Shown here: positions 34,797 to 42,672 of the stretch, one piece after another
Layout of the letters: each line of letters opens with the position of its first letter
How positions within the stretch are numbered: position 1 is the first letter of the stretch
Assembly: GCF_903642285.1 (NCBI RefSeq)
Contig: NZ_CAHJWJ010000011.1
Location: 27,369-91,368, forward strand
From: Sphingomonas bacterium
GTDB lineage: Bacteria; Pseudomonadota; Alphaproteobacteria; Sphingomonadales; Sphingomonadaceae
DNA length: 64,000 bases
Direction: 5' to 3'
Notes under the pieces: generated by a model
The model's database searches: none
What the model was told of the DNA's origin: nothing
The model's input: only the letters and a program-made list of their open reading frames with translations
Made by a program: the position numbers and the translations under genes

Positions 34797-35321
34797 CTAC
34801 GCCTTGGCGGTGCCCGACCCATGCTCGGCATAGAGCGAGGCATAACGGCGCGTGACCATCGGCAGCGCTTCGCCGATCCACCGCGCCATGTCTTCCTCCT
34901 CGCCGAGCGATTTCCGTAGCAGCGGGGTCGCGTGGACGAAACCGCCATCCTCGGCCAGCACCAGCAACGACATGTAGCTGGCGATCTCGAAATGCTCGAA
35001 CGCGTAGTTGGCGAAGCTGTTCTTCACGATCTCGTCGCCGGCGACGGTATGCGCGATCGCGGCCATGCTCCCGGAAAGGCCGAGCGCGGTGTCCTTGAGC
35101 GTCGAACCGCTGGTATCGAAGGCCGCGAGGATCTCGTCCAGCCGCGCGATCTGGCCGTTCGTCTCCTCGATGTGGAGGCGCAGGCGGTCGGCGACCTCGG
35201 GATAATGCTCGATCCGCGCGACCTGCGGCGTCATGATCGACAAGGCCTGATGCTCGACTGCATGCACATTGCGGAGGCCGGTGACGAAAAGCTCGCGAAG
35301 GACGTCGTGCTGTGTTGCCAT
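34797..35321 (-). CDS. Ferritin-like DUF892 (YciE/YciF-type) protein
   Basis: 174 residues: REL-FVTGLRNVHAVEHQAL, EETNGQIARLDEIL, and a second helix pair FANYAFEHFEIASYMSLL with Glu and His residues spaced as in ferritin-like four-helix bundles. YciE/YciF-type proteins belong to stress-response regulons in many bacteria; metal binding is likely but the reaction is unknown. The ATG at 35321 is preceded by AAGGAG. It is convergent with the GH1-RmlD fusion. No EcfG site was found upstream. Confidence 0.85.
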   Translation of the reverse strand: MATQHDVLRELFVTGLRNVHAVEHQALSIMTPQVARIEHYPEVADRLRLHIEETNGQIARLDEILAAFDTSGSTLKDTALGLSGSMAAIAHTVAGDEIVKNSFANYAFEHFEIASYMSLLVLAEDGGFVHATPLLRKSLGEEEDMARWIGEALPMVTRRYASLYAEHGSGTAKA

Positions 35322-35358
35322 GATAAGTTGCTCCTTGGTGTGAAGATAGGAATTCGGG

Positions 35359-35652
35359 TCACAGCGGTCGCCCGGCCTGGCACCGTTCGAGTTCGACGGG
35401 ATCGTGCGTGCACGTTACGGTCACCTCGTTTCGCCGCTCGATCGATAGCGTTCGCAGCGGTTCCTGGTTCCGGACGGGACTGGCGAGGGCCGAAGCCATC
35501 AGCCGCCGATACGCGCGCGGCCCCCGCGTGCATTTGCGCGGCGCACCACGCATTTCGTCGCGGTAGAATAGGCACCGCCGGCCTGCGGCAACCCACCGGC
35601 CATCGTCCTGGCAGACCGCGACTCCGGCATGGCCCCGGATGCAGCCCGGCAT
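35359..35652 (-). CDS. Possible Cys-containing small protein (weak)
   Basis: In the 459-nt gap between the DUF892 gene and tRNA-Ser, one minus-strand frame is open and could start at ATG 35652, giving 97 residues with cysteines in PGCIRGHAGVAVCQDDG, AGRRCLFYRD, RKCTRG, TVTCTHDP and ELERCQAG. Third codon positions are GC-rich but not strikingly so. No ribosome-binding site or domain is recognised, and the frame continues upstream through the tRNA, which is not coding. It may be spurious; the remainder of the gap holds nothing I can name. Confidence 0.25.
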   Translation of the reverse strand: MPGCIRGHAGVAVCQDDGRWVAAGRRCLFYRDEMRGAPRKCTRGPRAYRRLMASALASPVRNQEPLRTLSIERRNEVTVTCTHDPVELERCQAGRPL

Positions 35653-35780
35653 TGGACCAGCAGGATTTCCGGCGCAGGCCTTGCAGGCCGCGAACCGCGC
35701 CGAAGCCCAACCATGGCTCTCCCATCCGCCAGCGCATTCGTCCCGAGGAGCGCAAGCGATGACCGATTTGCCGGGCAAAT

Positions 35781-35870
<90 letters not shown>

Positions 35871-36006
35871 GCGAGGGATTTCGCGGCACCGCGAACGGGG
35901 CCGGTCGGTCGAGGGCGTGCCCCTATCGCAAGCGTTCGGGGCGTGCAAGCAGCGGCGAGGATCGCGCGGCCCGTTCACGGCTTGTGCGATGCAAAACAAG
36001 GATTAG

Positions 36007-36405
36007 ATGGGTTGCATGCCCCGTCACGATGTTACCAGTTTCAGCGCCACCGGTTCGCGCGGAGCGCTTGACGCTCCGCCGATCGCGCACGCCCGTTTCT
36101 CGATCGGTGACGTCGTTCGCCACAGGATGTTCGATTTTCGCGGCGTGATCTTCGATGTCGACCCGGTTTTCGCAAATAGCGAAGAATGGTATGAGGCGAT
36201 CCCGGAGGGTATCCGTCCGAAACGGGACCAGCCCTTCTATCATCTGCTCGCCGAGAATATGGAGTCGAGCTACGTCGCCTATGTCAGCCAACAGAATCTT
36301 GTGGCCGACGAAAGCGACGAGCCGGTCGATCATCCCGCCATATCGGGGCTGTTCACCGGCTATGCCGATGGCCGCTATCGCTTGCGGCAACAACACCGCC
36401 ACTGA
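36007..36405 (+). CDS. hspQ: Heat-shock protein HspQ (YccV-type)
   Basis: 132 residues: an N-terminal extension, then the HspQ/YccV-like domain ARFSIGDVVRHRMFDFRGVIFDVDPVF, EEWYEAIPEGIRPKRDQPFYHLLAEN and SSYVAYVSQQNL. In E. coli HspQ is a Lon substrate and specificity enhancer and was earlier described as a hemimethylated-DNA binder. The ATG at 36007 has AAGGA five bases upstream; the ATG at 36016 is an alternative. It stands alone between tRNA-Ser and rplU. Confidence 0.9.
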   Translation: MGCMPRHDVTSFSATGSRGALDAPPIAHARFSIGDVVRHRMFDFRGVIFDVDPVFANSEEWYEAIPEGIRPKRDQPFYHLLAENMESSYVAYVSQQNLVADESDEPVDHPAISGLFTGYADGRYRLRQQHRH

Positions 36406-36429
36406 GCAGGCGAACGCACGCGCGCGTGG

Positions 36430-36457
36430 TTGACAAGCCGCCACTCGTCCCTTAGCC
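36430..36457 (+). promoter_or_regulatory. Probable housekeeping promoter of rplU-rpmA
   Basis: TTGACA (36430-36435), 16 nt, TTAGCC (36452-36457). The perfect -35 and weaker -10 fit alphaproteobacterial promoters of ribosomal genes. The transcript would start about 60 nt before the rplU ATG. Confidence 0.5.
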
Positions 36458-36524
36458 GCCACCTCTTTCCGGACGGGCTCATCCGAGTCCTGCCGGGCTA
36501 TGAATTTTGAAAGTGATTAGGGCC

Positions 36525-36869
36525 ATGTTCGCAATCGTGCGCACGGGCGGCAAGCAATATCGCGTCGCCGCCGGAGACAAGATCGTCGTCGAGAAGATCG
36601 ACGGCGATGCAGGCGCGTCGGTGACGCTGGGCGACGTATTGCTTGCAGGCGAAGGTGCCGAGATGCAGTCGGTCGAAGGCTTCACCGTCGCCGCCGAGAT
36701 CGTCGCGCAGGCGAAGGCCGACAAGGTCATCGTCTTCAAGAAGCGTCGCCGTCACAATTATCGCCGCAAGAACGGCCACCGCCAGCAGCACACGATCCTG
36801 AAGATCGTCAGTGTCGGTGGCCACACCGCCAAGAGCACCGAGGGCGAAGCCCCGGCCGCTCAGGCATAG
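36525..36869 (+). CDS. rplU: 50S ribosomal protein L21
   Basis: 114 residues from ATG 36525. The family start [20 protein letters not shown] is clear, with [20 protein letters not shown] in the rRNA-binding loop. L21 binds 23S rRNA and interacts with L20. A C-terminal Ala/Glu-rich extension of about 12 residues (EGEAPAAQA) is common in alphaproteobacteria. rpmA follows after 13 nt, as in most bacteria. Confidence 0.97.
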   Translation: MFAIVRTGGKQYRVAAGDKIVVEKIDGDAGASVTLGDVLLAGEGAEMQSVEGFTVAAEIVAQAKADKVIVFKKRRRHNYRRKNGHRQQHTILKIVSVGGHTAKSTEGEAPAAQA

Positions 36870-36882
36870 GGAGTAGCTTCAG

Positions 36883-37158
36883 ATGGCACATAAGAAAGCA
36901 GGCGGATCGTCGCGCAACGGTCGCGATTCGGCCGGCCGTCGCCTGGGCGTGAAGAAGTTCGGCGGCCAGGAAGTGGTCGCGGGCAACATCCTCGTTCGCC
37001 AGCGCGGCACCAAATTCTATCCCGGCACCAATGTCGGCATCGGGACCGATCATACGCTGTTCGCGCTGGTCGACGGTCGCGTGTCGTTCAAGGAAGGCAA
37101 GCAGGGCCGCAAATTCTGTTCGGTCGATATCCAGGACATGGCGATCGCGGCCGAATAA
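36883..37158 (+). CDS. rpmA: 50S ribosomal protein L27
   Basis: 91 residues: [18 protein letters not shown] at the start, then [21 protein letters not shown] and [19 protein letters not shown]27 lies near the peptidyl-transferase centre, and its N-terminal tail reaches the tRNA ends. No N-terminal cleavage extension of the Firmicutes type is present. It is the second gene of the rplU-rpmA operon and is followed by a terminator at 37224-37255. obgE, which often follows rpmA, lies 1.5 kb downstream after an acetyltransferase and a TetR gene. Confidence 0.97.
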   Translation: MAHKKAGGSSRNGRDSAGRRLGVKKFGGQEVVAGNILVRQRGTKFYPGTNVGIGTDHTLFALVDGRVSFKEGKQGRKFCSVDIQDMAIAAE

Positions 37159-37223
37159 CATCGGGTAACCGGACGGGTTGCCCACCAGGGCGACCCGGGT
37201 TCCGCAAAAGCGGACCAGCCAAC

Positions 37224-37255
37224 AAGGGAGACGGGTCCGCCTGGCTCCCTTTTTT
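37224..37255 (+). terminator. Rho-independent terminator after rpmA
   Basis: Stem AAGGGAG (37224-37230) and CTCCCTT (37245-37251), 14-nt loop, followed by a run of six T (37250-37255). Confidence 0.8.
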
Positions 37256-37338
37256 CTTGCTCCCTCCCCTTTGCGATGTCGCTGCCCCGTCATCCCGGCG
37301 TGGCAGTGGCACCGCGACGCGACGAGGAGGAAGCGGAC

Positions 37339-37875
37339 ATGTTCGCGCGTACGAAGAGATTGACGCTCCGGCCCGGCTGGCCAGAGGATGCGCCGGCATT
37401 GGCGCGGGCGATCGCTTTTGAAGCGGTGGCGATGAAGCTGGCCCGTCTGCCCTGGCCCTATACCGAGGAAAATGCGCGCGCTTGGCTCACCACGCCGACG
37501 CGAGCGAATGACGTCAACTTCGTCATCCTGTCGCACGAGGACCCGTATCCGCAGATCATCGGCGGTATCGCCCTGACACGTAACGGGGACGCGCACGAGC
37601 TCGGCTATTGGTTGACGCCCGCTGCCTGGAACCGCGGCTATGCGACCGAGGCGGGCCGCGCCGTCGTTACCATGGCGCGAAGTTCGCTGCCCGTCCGCCG
37701 TCTCGTCTCGGCCTATCATCTGGACAATCCAGCGTCCGGCAACGTGTTGCGCAAACTCGGCTTCCGCGCGACGGGGCGGACGGAAATGCGACACTCGGTC
37801 GCCCGTGGCGGTACCGTGGAAACGGCATTGGTCGATTACGATATGCAGCAGGACCGAAACGCGTGGTGCCGCTAA
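37339..37875 (+). CDS. GNAT-family N-acetyltransferase (RimJ/RimL-like)
   Basis: 178 residues from ATG 37339, preceded by GAGGAGGAAG. GNAT marks of the RimJ/RimL class: TKRLTLRPGWPEDAPAL at the start, HELGYWLTPAAWNRGYATEAG with the acetyl-CoA pyrophosphate loop (R-G-Y-A-T-E-A), and NPASGNVLRKLGFRATG at the C-terminal helix. The acceptor could be a protein N-terminus or a small amine; the sequence does not tell. It lies between rpmA and a TetR gene, and its frame extends upstream only through non-conserved sequence. Confidence 0.88.
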   Translation: MFARTKRLTLRPGWPEDAPALARAIAFEAVAMKLARLPWPYTEENARAWLTTPTRANDVNFVILSHEDPYPQIIGGIALTRNGDAHELGYWLTPAAWNRGYATEAGRAVVTMARSSLPVRRLVSAYHLDNPASGNVLRKLGFRATGRTEMRHSVARGGTVETALVDYDMQQDRNAWCR

Positions 37876-37893
37876 TCGCGTAACGCGCTTGTC

Positions 37894-38517
37894 ATGGCGG
37901 GGCAAAAACCCGACAGCGACGGACCGATGTCTTCCGTCCCAACCCCCGTTTCGACCCGTCGCCGCCTGTCTCCCGGAGAGTCGCGCGATGCCGCGCTCGA
38001 CGCCGCGCGGTCGTTGCTGGTCGAGCATGGCCCGCAGGCGGTCACGCTCAAAGCCGTCGCCGCGCGGATCGGGCGGACGCATGCCAATCTGCTTCACCAT
38101 TTCGGGTCGGCCGCCGGATTGCAGAAAGCGCTGATCGCTCGGATGGCGCAGGGGATCGTCGGCACGATCGGCGCGGCGGTGTTGCGGACCCGCGCCGGCG
38201 ACCAGGACCCCGGGGAGGTCGTCGATCTGACGTTCGACGCGTTCGGCAAGGGTGGCGCGGGCGCGCTGGCGAGCTGGATGATCCTGTCGGGCAACGAGGA
38301 TGCGCTCGACCCGATCCTGACCGCGATCCACGACCTGGTCGACGAACTGGCCGAGGGGCATAGCGAGAGTGAGCGGCCTATCCACGAGGAAACGCTGCAG
38401 CTGGTCCTGATGGCGCTGGGGGATGCGCTGCTGGGCGCGCCGATGGCGCGGGCGCTCGGATTGCCGCGGGACAAGGCGCGGGGGTTGGCGCTGGGGGCGT
38501 TGCTGGCGAAGCGGTGA
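37894..38517 (+). CDS. TetR-family transcriptional regulator
   Basis: 207 residues (an ATG at 37927 would give 196). The N-terminal HTH is typical: SRDAALDAARSLLVEHGPQAVTLKAVAARIGRTHANLLHHFGS in discontinuous form, with the recognition helix around RTHANLLHHF. The C-terminal ligand domain is helical (VVDLTFDAFGKGGAGALASW). The ligand is unknown. It starts 19 nt after the acetyltransferase and may be co-transcribed with it. No operator can be proposed. Confidence 0.85.
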   Translation: MAGQKPDSDGPMSSVPTPVSTRRRLSPGESRDAALDAARSLLVEHGPQAVTLKAVAARIGRTHANLLHHFGSAAGLQKALIARMAQGIVGTIGAAVLRTRAGDQDPGEVVDLTFDAFGKGGAGALASWMILSGNEDALDPILTAIHDLVDELAEGHSESERPIHEETLQLVLMALGDALLGAPMARALGLPRDKARGLALGALLAKR

Positions 38518-38549
38518 TTGGGGGTCGTCGCAGCGCCGCGGCCCTTTTT

Positions 38550-38571
38550 CGTCACCCCAGACTTGATCCGG
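38550..38571. repeat. Single arm of the CGTCACCCC repeat family
   Basis: CGTCACCCCAGACTTGATCC matches one arm of the inverted repeat at 11580; no partner arm is found within the gap before obgE. A separate short perfect hairpin, CGCGGC-AAA-GCCGCG, lies at 38601-38615. Confidence 0.5.
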
Positions 38572-38697
38572 TTTCCCCTTCTTTTTCACGTTTGCAGCGC
38601 CGCGGCAAAGCCGCGTCGTCGGTCGCGGCGGAGGGCCGCGCCGGCCGGGCGTGCCGTCTAGTCTCGATTTAACGGCGTCAAATCGCTACGGCACGCC

Positions 38698-39744
38698 ATG
38701 CATTTCCTCGACCAAGCGAAGATCTTCGTCCGTTCTGGCTCCGGCGGCCCCGGGGCCGTCAGTTTCCGGCGCGAAAAATTCATCGAATATGGCGGCCCGA
38801 ACGGCGGCAATGGCGGCAAGGGCGGCGATATCGTGTTCGAGGCGGTCGCCGGGCTGAACACGCTGATCGATTTCCGCTATACGCAGCATTTCCGTGCACC
38901 GCGCGGCAGCGGTGGATCGGGACAGAACCGAACCGGTGCGGGCGGTGACGATCTGGTCATCAGGGTGCCGGTGGGTACGCAAATCCTGTCCGAGGACCGC
39001 GAGGATATCCTGCTCGACTTCACCCGGGTCGGACAGCGCGAGATCTTCATGCGTGGCGGCGACGGCGGGCGCGGCAATGCCAGCTACAAGACCTCCACCA
39101 ACCGCGCGCCGCGCCAGCACGGCACCGGCTGGCCATGCGAGGAAGCGTGGATCTGGCTTCGGCTGAAACTGCTGGCCGATGCCGGGCTCGTGGGGCTGCC
39201 CAATGCGGGCAAGTCGACCTTCATCAACCAGGTGACCAATGCGCAGGCCAAGGTCGGCGAATATGCCTTCACGACCACCCGCCCGCAGCTCGGCGTCGTC
39301 AGCCACAAGAGCCGCGAGTTCGTCGTGGCAGACATTCCTGGCCTGATCGAGGGCGCGGCCGAAGGGGCCGGGATCGGCGACCGGTTTCTGGGACATATCG
39401 AACGCTGCCGCGTGCTGCTGCACCTCGTCGATGCGAACGACGCCGATGTCGGCGAGTCGTACCGGATCGTGCGCGACGAACTGGAGAATTACGGTGCGGG
39501 GCTGATCGACAAGCCGGTCGTCGTCGCGCTGAACAAGATCGACACGCTGGATGACGAGCTGATCGAGGTCCTGACCAGGGAACTGGCCGAAGCGAGCGGC
39601 ACCGACGTCATTCCGATCTCCGGCGTCAGCGGGACCGGCGTGGATTGGGTGCTGGACACGCTGATTGAGGCGATTGGCCCCGCGCCGGATGCCGTACCCG
39701 CGGACGACGAAGGCGAGGACGCGATCGAGTGGTCGCCGGTTTGA
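38698..39744 (+). CDS. obgE: GTPase ObgE/CgtA
   Basis: 348 residues. Obg domain (SGSGGPGAVSFRREKFIEYGGP and Gly-rich strands, about 1-158) followed by a GTPase domain: G1 GLPNAGKSTFI, switch I FTTTRPQLG, G3 DIPGLIEGA, G4 NKID, and G5-like S-G-V-S. It binds the 50S subunit and acts in ribosome assembly and stress signalling. The acidic C-terminal tail (DDEGEDAIEW) is the variable part. It starts right after a 180-nt gap with a hairpin and a half repeat. Confidence 0.96.
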   Translation: MHFLDQAKIFVRSGSGGPGAVSFRREKFIEYGGPNGGNGGKGGDIVFEAVAGLNTLIDFRYTQHFRAPRGSGGSGQNRTGAGGDDLVIRVPVGTQILSEDREDILLDFTRVGQREIFMRGGDGGRGNASYKTSTNRAPRQHGTGWPCEEAWIWLRLKLLADAGLVGLPNAGKSTFINQVTNAQAKVGEYAFTTTRPQLGVVSHKSREFVVADIPGLIEGAAEGAGIGDRFLGHIERCRVLLHLVDANDADVGESYRIVRDELENYGAGLIDKPVVVALNKIDTLDDELIEVLTRELAEASGTDVIPISGVSGTGVDWVLDTLIEAIGPAPDAVPADDEGEDAIEWSPV

Positions 39745-39774
39745 ATGGTTCCGGCGTTGTGATATAAGATTCGG

Positions 39775-40338
39775 ATGCGAGCTGATCCCGCCTATCGCAA
39801 AATAACGGCCGACGAGTTCCTCGCAATGGATTTCGGAACCGACAAGCGATTTGAGTTGGAAGACGGGGTCATCGTGATGATGGCGGGGGGAACCGAGGCG
39901 CATGCCTGGGTTCAACTCAACATTCTCTCTTGGTTGCGCCATCGGCTGCGGGGAACGTCGTGTCGGCCCTATGGGCCAGACATGGCGATGCAGATCAGTG
40001 AAACCGAAATCCGCTATCCCGACATATCGATCTATTGCGATCAGCCGCCCCGTGACGAACTTGCAGACCGTCGCAAGCTCACCGATCCGCACGTCGTCAT
40101 CGAGGTCCTGTCACCGAGCACGACCCAGCTCGATCAAGGGACGAAGCTGGAAGAATATAAGAGCATCCCAAGCATCCGCACGATCGCCTTCGTCGATCCG
40201 ATAAATGAAATGTGCCGCACTGTAGAACGCCAGGGTCCATACAGCTGGATGGATAGCATCTTCTCCGGCCAAAGCGGTGTCGTCGTTCCGTCGCTCGACT
40301 TGCTGATCCCGCACGCCGAGATTTTCGCGCACGACTGA
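39775..40338 (+). CDS. Uma2-family (DUF820) putative endonuclease-fold protein
   Basis: 187 residues: ITADEFLAMDFGTDKRFELEDGVIVMMAGG, then RYPDISIYCDQPP and VVIEVLSPSTTQLDQGTKLEEYKSIPSI, the DUF820/Uma2 signature with the D-x(n)-E-V-L-S core of a PD-(D/E)XK nuclease fold. No biological role is established for Uma2 proteins, which are often scattered single genes. It lies 30 nt after obgE. Codon use looks slightly less GC-biased than its neighbours, so recent arrival is possible but unproven. Confidence 0.85.
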   Translation: MRADPAYRKITADEFLAMDFGTDKRFELEDGVIVMMAGGTEAHAWVQLNILSWLRHRLRGTSCRPYGPDMAMQISETEIRYPDISIYCDQPPRDELADRRKLTDPHVVIEVLSPSTTQLDQGTKLEEYKSIPSIRTIAFVDPINEMCRTVERQGPYSWMDSIFSGQSGVVVPSLDLLIPHAEIFAHD

Positions 40339-40380
40339 ACGCGATTGGCGTGCGCCCGGGTCCGCGCTAACGCGATCACC

Positions 40381-41481
40381 ATGCTCTTCCCCCCCGCCTC
40401 GTGCCCGCGCCTGGTCGTGAAGGTCGGCTCCGCGCTGATCGTGGATGGCGACGGTGGCGTGCGGCGCCCCTGGCTTGCGGGTCTGGTCCGCGACATCGCT
40501 GCGCGGGTCGGTGCGGGGCAGCAGGTCGCGGTCGTTTCCTCCGGCGCGATTGCCCTCGGCGCGCGCCGGCTGGGCCTGGCGAAGGGCGGGCGTGCGAGCC
40601 TTGACGATGCGCAGGCGGCCGCCGCCACGGGACAGATCGCGCTGGCAGGGGTGTGGGCGGGGCTGCTGGAGGCGGAGGGGCTGGTCGCCGCGCAGATGCT
40701 CGTGACGCTGGACGATCTGGAGGATCGTCGGCGTTATCTCAACGCATCCGCCACGCTGGCGCGGTTGATGGCGTTGCGCGCGGTCCCGGTGGTGAACGAG
40801 AATGACAGCGTGGCGACGGCGGAAATCCGGTTCGGCGACAATGATCGGCTGGCGGCGCGTGTCGCGCAGGCGGCGGGCGCGCGCGGGGTCGTGCTGCTGT
40901 CCGACGTCGATGGGCTGTACGATCGCAACCCTGCCGCGCCCGGCGCGACGCACATCGCGCGGATCCAGCGGATCGACGCGGTGGCGCATATGGCGGATAC
41001 CGCCTCCGCCTCGGGCATGGGATCGGGCGGTATGGTTTCCAAGATCGCGGCCGCACGAATCGCCACTGCCGCGGGGATCGACCTGGCGATCTCCAGCGGT
41101 CGAGTGGATCGGCCTCTATCGGGCGATCACCGCCATAGTCTGTTCGCCGCGGAGGATCGCGAGGTATCCGCGCGCAAGGCATGGCTTGGCGGCGGACTGA
41201 CCACGAAGGGCGCGATCCATGTCGATGCGGGGGCTGCGGGGGCGCTGGCGAAGGGAGGCAGCCTGTTGGCGGCGGGCGCGGTGCGGGTGGAGGGCAAGTT
41301 CGGGCGCGGCGATGTCGTCGCGGTCGAAGGACCGTTCGGCATCATCGCGCGCGGGCTGGCGGAATATGATGCCGCGGACGCGGCGGCGCTGGTCGGCCGG
41401 CGCAGCGACGAACACGCCGCGATCCTGGGCTATGCGCCGCGCACCGCATTGGTCCACCGCAGCCATCTGGTGATGCTGTGA
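40381..41481 (+). CDS. proB: Glutamate 5-kinase
   Basis: 366 residues from ATG 40381, first enzyme of proline synthesis (ATP-dependent glutamate phosphorylation). The amino-acid-kinase domain shows VVKVGSALIVDG, VSSGAIALGARRL, VNENDSVATAEIRFGDNDRLAARVA and LLSDVDGLYDRNP, then GMGSGGMVSKIAAARIA. A C-terminal PUA domain follows (about 280-366). Its stop overlaps the GTG start of the next gene (GTGA), so proB and the ceramide reductase-like gene are probably co-transcribed. Confidence 0.95.
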   Translation: MLFPPASCPRLVVKVGSALIVDGDGGVRRPWLAGLVRDIAARVGAGQQVAVVSSGAIALGARRLGLAKGGRASLDDAQAAAATGQIALAGVWAGLLEAEGLVAAQMLVTLDDLEDRRRYLNASATLARLMALRAVPVVNENDSVATAEIRFGDNDRLAARVAQAAGARGVVLLSDVDGLYDRNPAAPGATHIARIQRIDAVAHMADTASASGMGSGGMVSKIAAARIATAAGIDLAISSGRVDRPLSGDHRHSLFAAEDREVSARKAWLGGGLTTKGAIHVDAGAAGALAKGGSLLAAGAVRVEGKFGRGDVVAVEGPFGIIARGLAEYDAADAAALVGRRSDEHAAILGYAPRTALVHRSHLVML

Positions 41482-42380
41482 TCCTTGCGATCACCGGCGG
41501 CACCGGGTTCGTCGGCAGCCATCTGATTGATGGCGCACTCGCCGCGGGGCACCATGTCCATGCGCTTGCCCGCAGGCCGCAGGCGCCGCGCGACGGCGTC
41601 GAATGGATTGCGGGTGCGCTCGACCGGACGGCTAGCCTCGATACGCTGGTCGCCGGCGCGGACGCGGTCGTTCACGTGGCCGGCGTCGTCAACGCGCCCG
41701 ACCGCGCGGGCTTCTCGGCAGGCAATGTGGACGGCACCGCGGCGATCGTCGCCGCCGCGTCGCGGGCGGGCGTGGCACGCTTCGTCCATGTCTCGTCGCT
41801 CGCGGCGCGCGAACCGGGCCTGTCGGCTTATGGCTGGTCCAAGGCGGGAGCGGAAAAAATCGTGACGGCCAGCGATCTGGACTGGTCGATCGTCCGTCCA
41901 CCCGCGATCTTCGGCCCGCGCGATACCGAGATGCTCGAACTGTTCCGCATCGCCCGATACCGCATCATGCCGCTGCCGCCGGCTGGCGGTCGGATGTCGC
42001 TGATCTACGTCGAGGACCTCGCACGCCTGTTGCGGGTGCTGGCGACGGGGACCGCGACATCCCGCCAGATGCTCGAGCCCGATGACGGAATGCCCGGCGG
42101 CTGGGACCACCGGGACGTGGCGCGCGCGATCGGCGGTGCGGTCGGCACGTCGGTTCTGCCCCTGTCCCTCCCCCGTCCGCTTCTCCGAACGCTGGCACGC
42201 GCGGATATCGTGGTACGCGGCGCGCGCGCGAAGCTTACGTCCGACCGCGTCGCCTATTTCTGTCACCCGGACTGGACCGCGCACCTGCACCCACCAGCCG
42301 CTGTTTGGACCGCGCAGACGCCCACGACGGAGGCGATGGCAACCACCGTGCGATGGTATCGCCAAAATCGACTGCTATAG
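41478..42380 (+). CDS. NAD-dependent epimerase/dehydratase, probable ceramide reductase (CerR-like)
   Basis: 300 residues from GTG 41478, which overlaps the proB stop. Extended SDR: ITGGTGFVGSHLIDG at the N-terminus, VHVAGVVNAPDRAGF, and the catalytic Y-x3-K in YGWSKAGAEKI. In Caulobacter and sphingomonads an SDR (CerR) encoded beside spt and acp reduces the 3-oxo group of the ceramide precursor. The same arrangement here, directly before acp-spt, is the main reason for this name. The protein alone would only support a general NAD(P)-dependent reductase. Confidence 0.75.
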   Translation: MILAITGGTGFVGSHLIDGALAAGHHVHALARRPQAPRDGVEWIAGALDRTASLDTLVAGADAVVHVAGVVNAPDRAGFSAGNVDGTAAIVAAASRAGVARFVHVSSLAAREPGLSAYGWSKAGAEKIVTASDLDWSIVRPPAIFGPRDTEMLELFRIARYRIMPLPPAGGRMSLIYVEDLARLLRVLATGTATSRQMLEPDDGMPGGWDHRDVARAIGGAVGTSVLPLSLPRPLLRTLARADIVVRGARAKLTSDRVAYFCHPDWTAHLHPPAAVWTAQTPTTEAMATTVRWYRQNRLL

Positions 42381-42423
42381 CGCCGCAACCCCGCCGCATT
42401 TGGCTGCCATCCGGACGAGCATG

Positions 42424-42672
42424 ATGACCGACCGCCAGACCATTTTCGACACCGTCACCGCGCAGATCGCGCCGTTCAACAAGAAGGGTGTCGCCGTCAC
42501 CGACGCGACGACCTTCCAGGGCGATCTCGAATGGGACAGCCTGACCGTCATGGATTTCGTCGCCGCGATCGAGGACGAGTTCGAAATCATCATCACGATG
42601 AACATGCAGGCCGAGATCGAGACCGTAGGTCAGCTGGTCGATGCGGTCGCGAAGCTGAAGGCCACCGCATGA
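42424..42672 (+). CDS. Acyl carrier protein of the sphingolipid pathway
   Basis: 82 residues (a second ATG at 42421 directly precedes). The 4'-phosphopantetheine site is the Ser of L-E-W-D-S-L-T (Ser39), followed by the acidic helix II VMDFVAAIEDEFEI. It differs from the fatty-acid-synthase ACP and lies immediately before spt, whose start overlaps its stop (ATGA). In sphingolipid-making alphaproteobacteria such a dedicated ACP delivers the acyl chain to serine palmitoyltransferase. Confidence 0.88.
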   Translation: MTDRQTIFDTVTAQIAPFNKKGVAVTDATTFQGDLEWDSLTVMDFVAAIEDEFEIIITMNMQAEIETVGQLVDAVAKLKATA

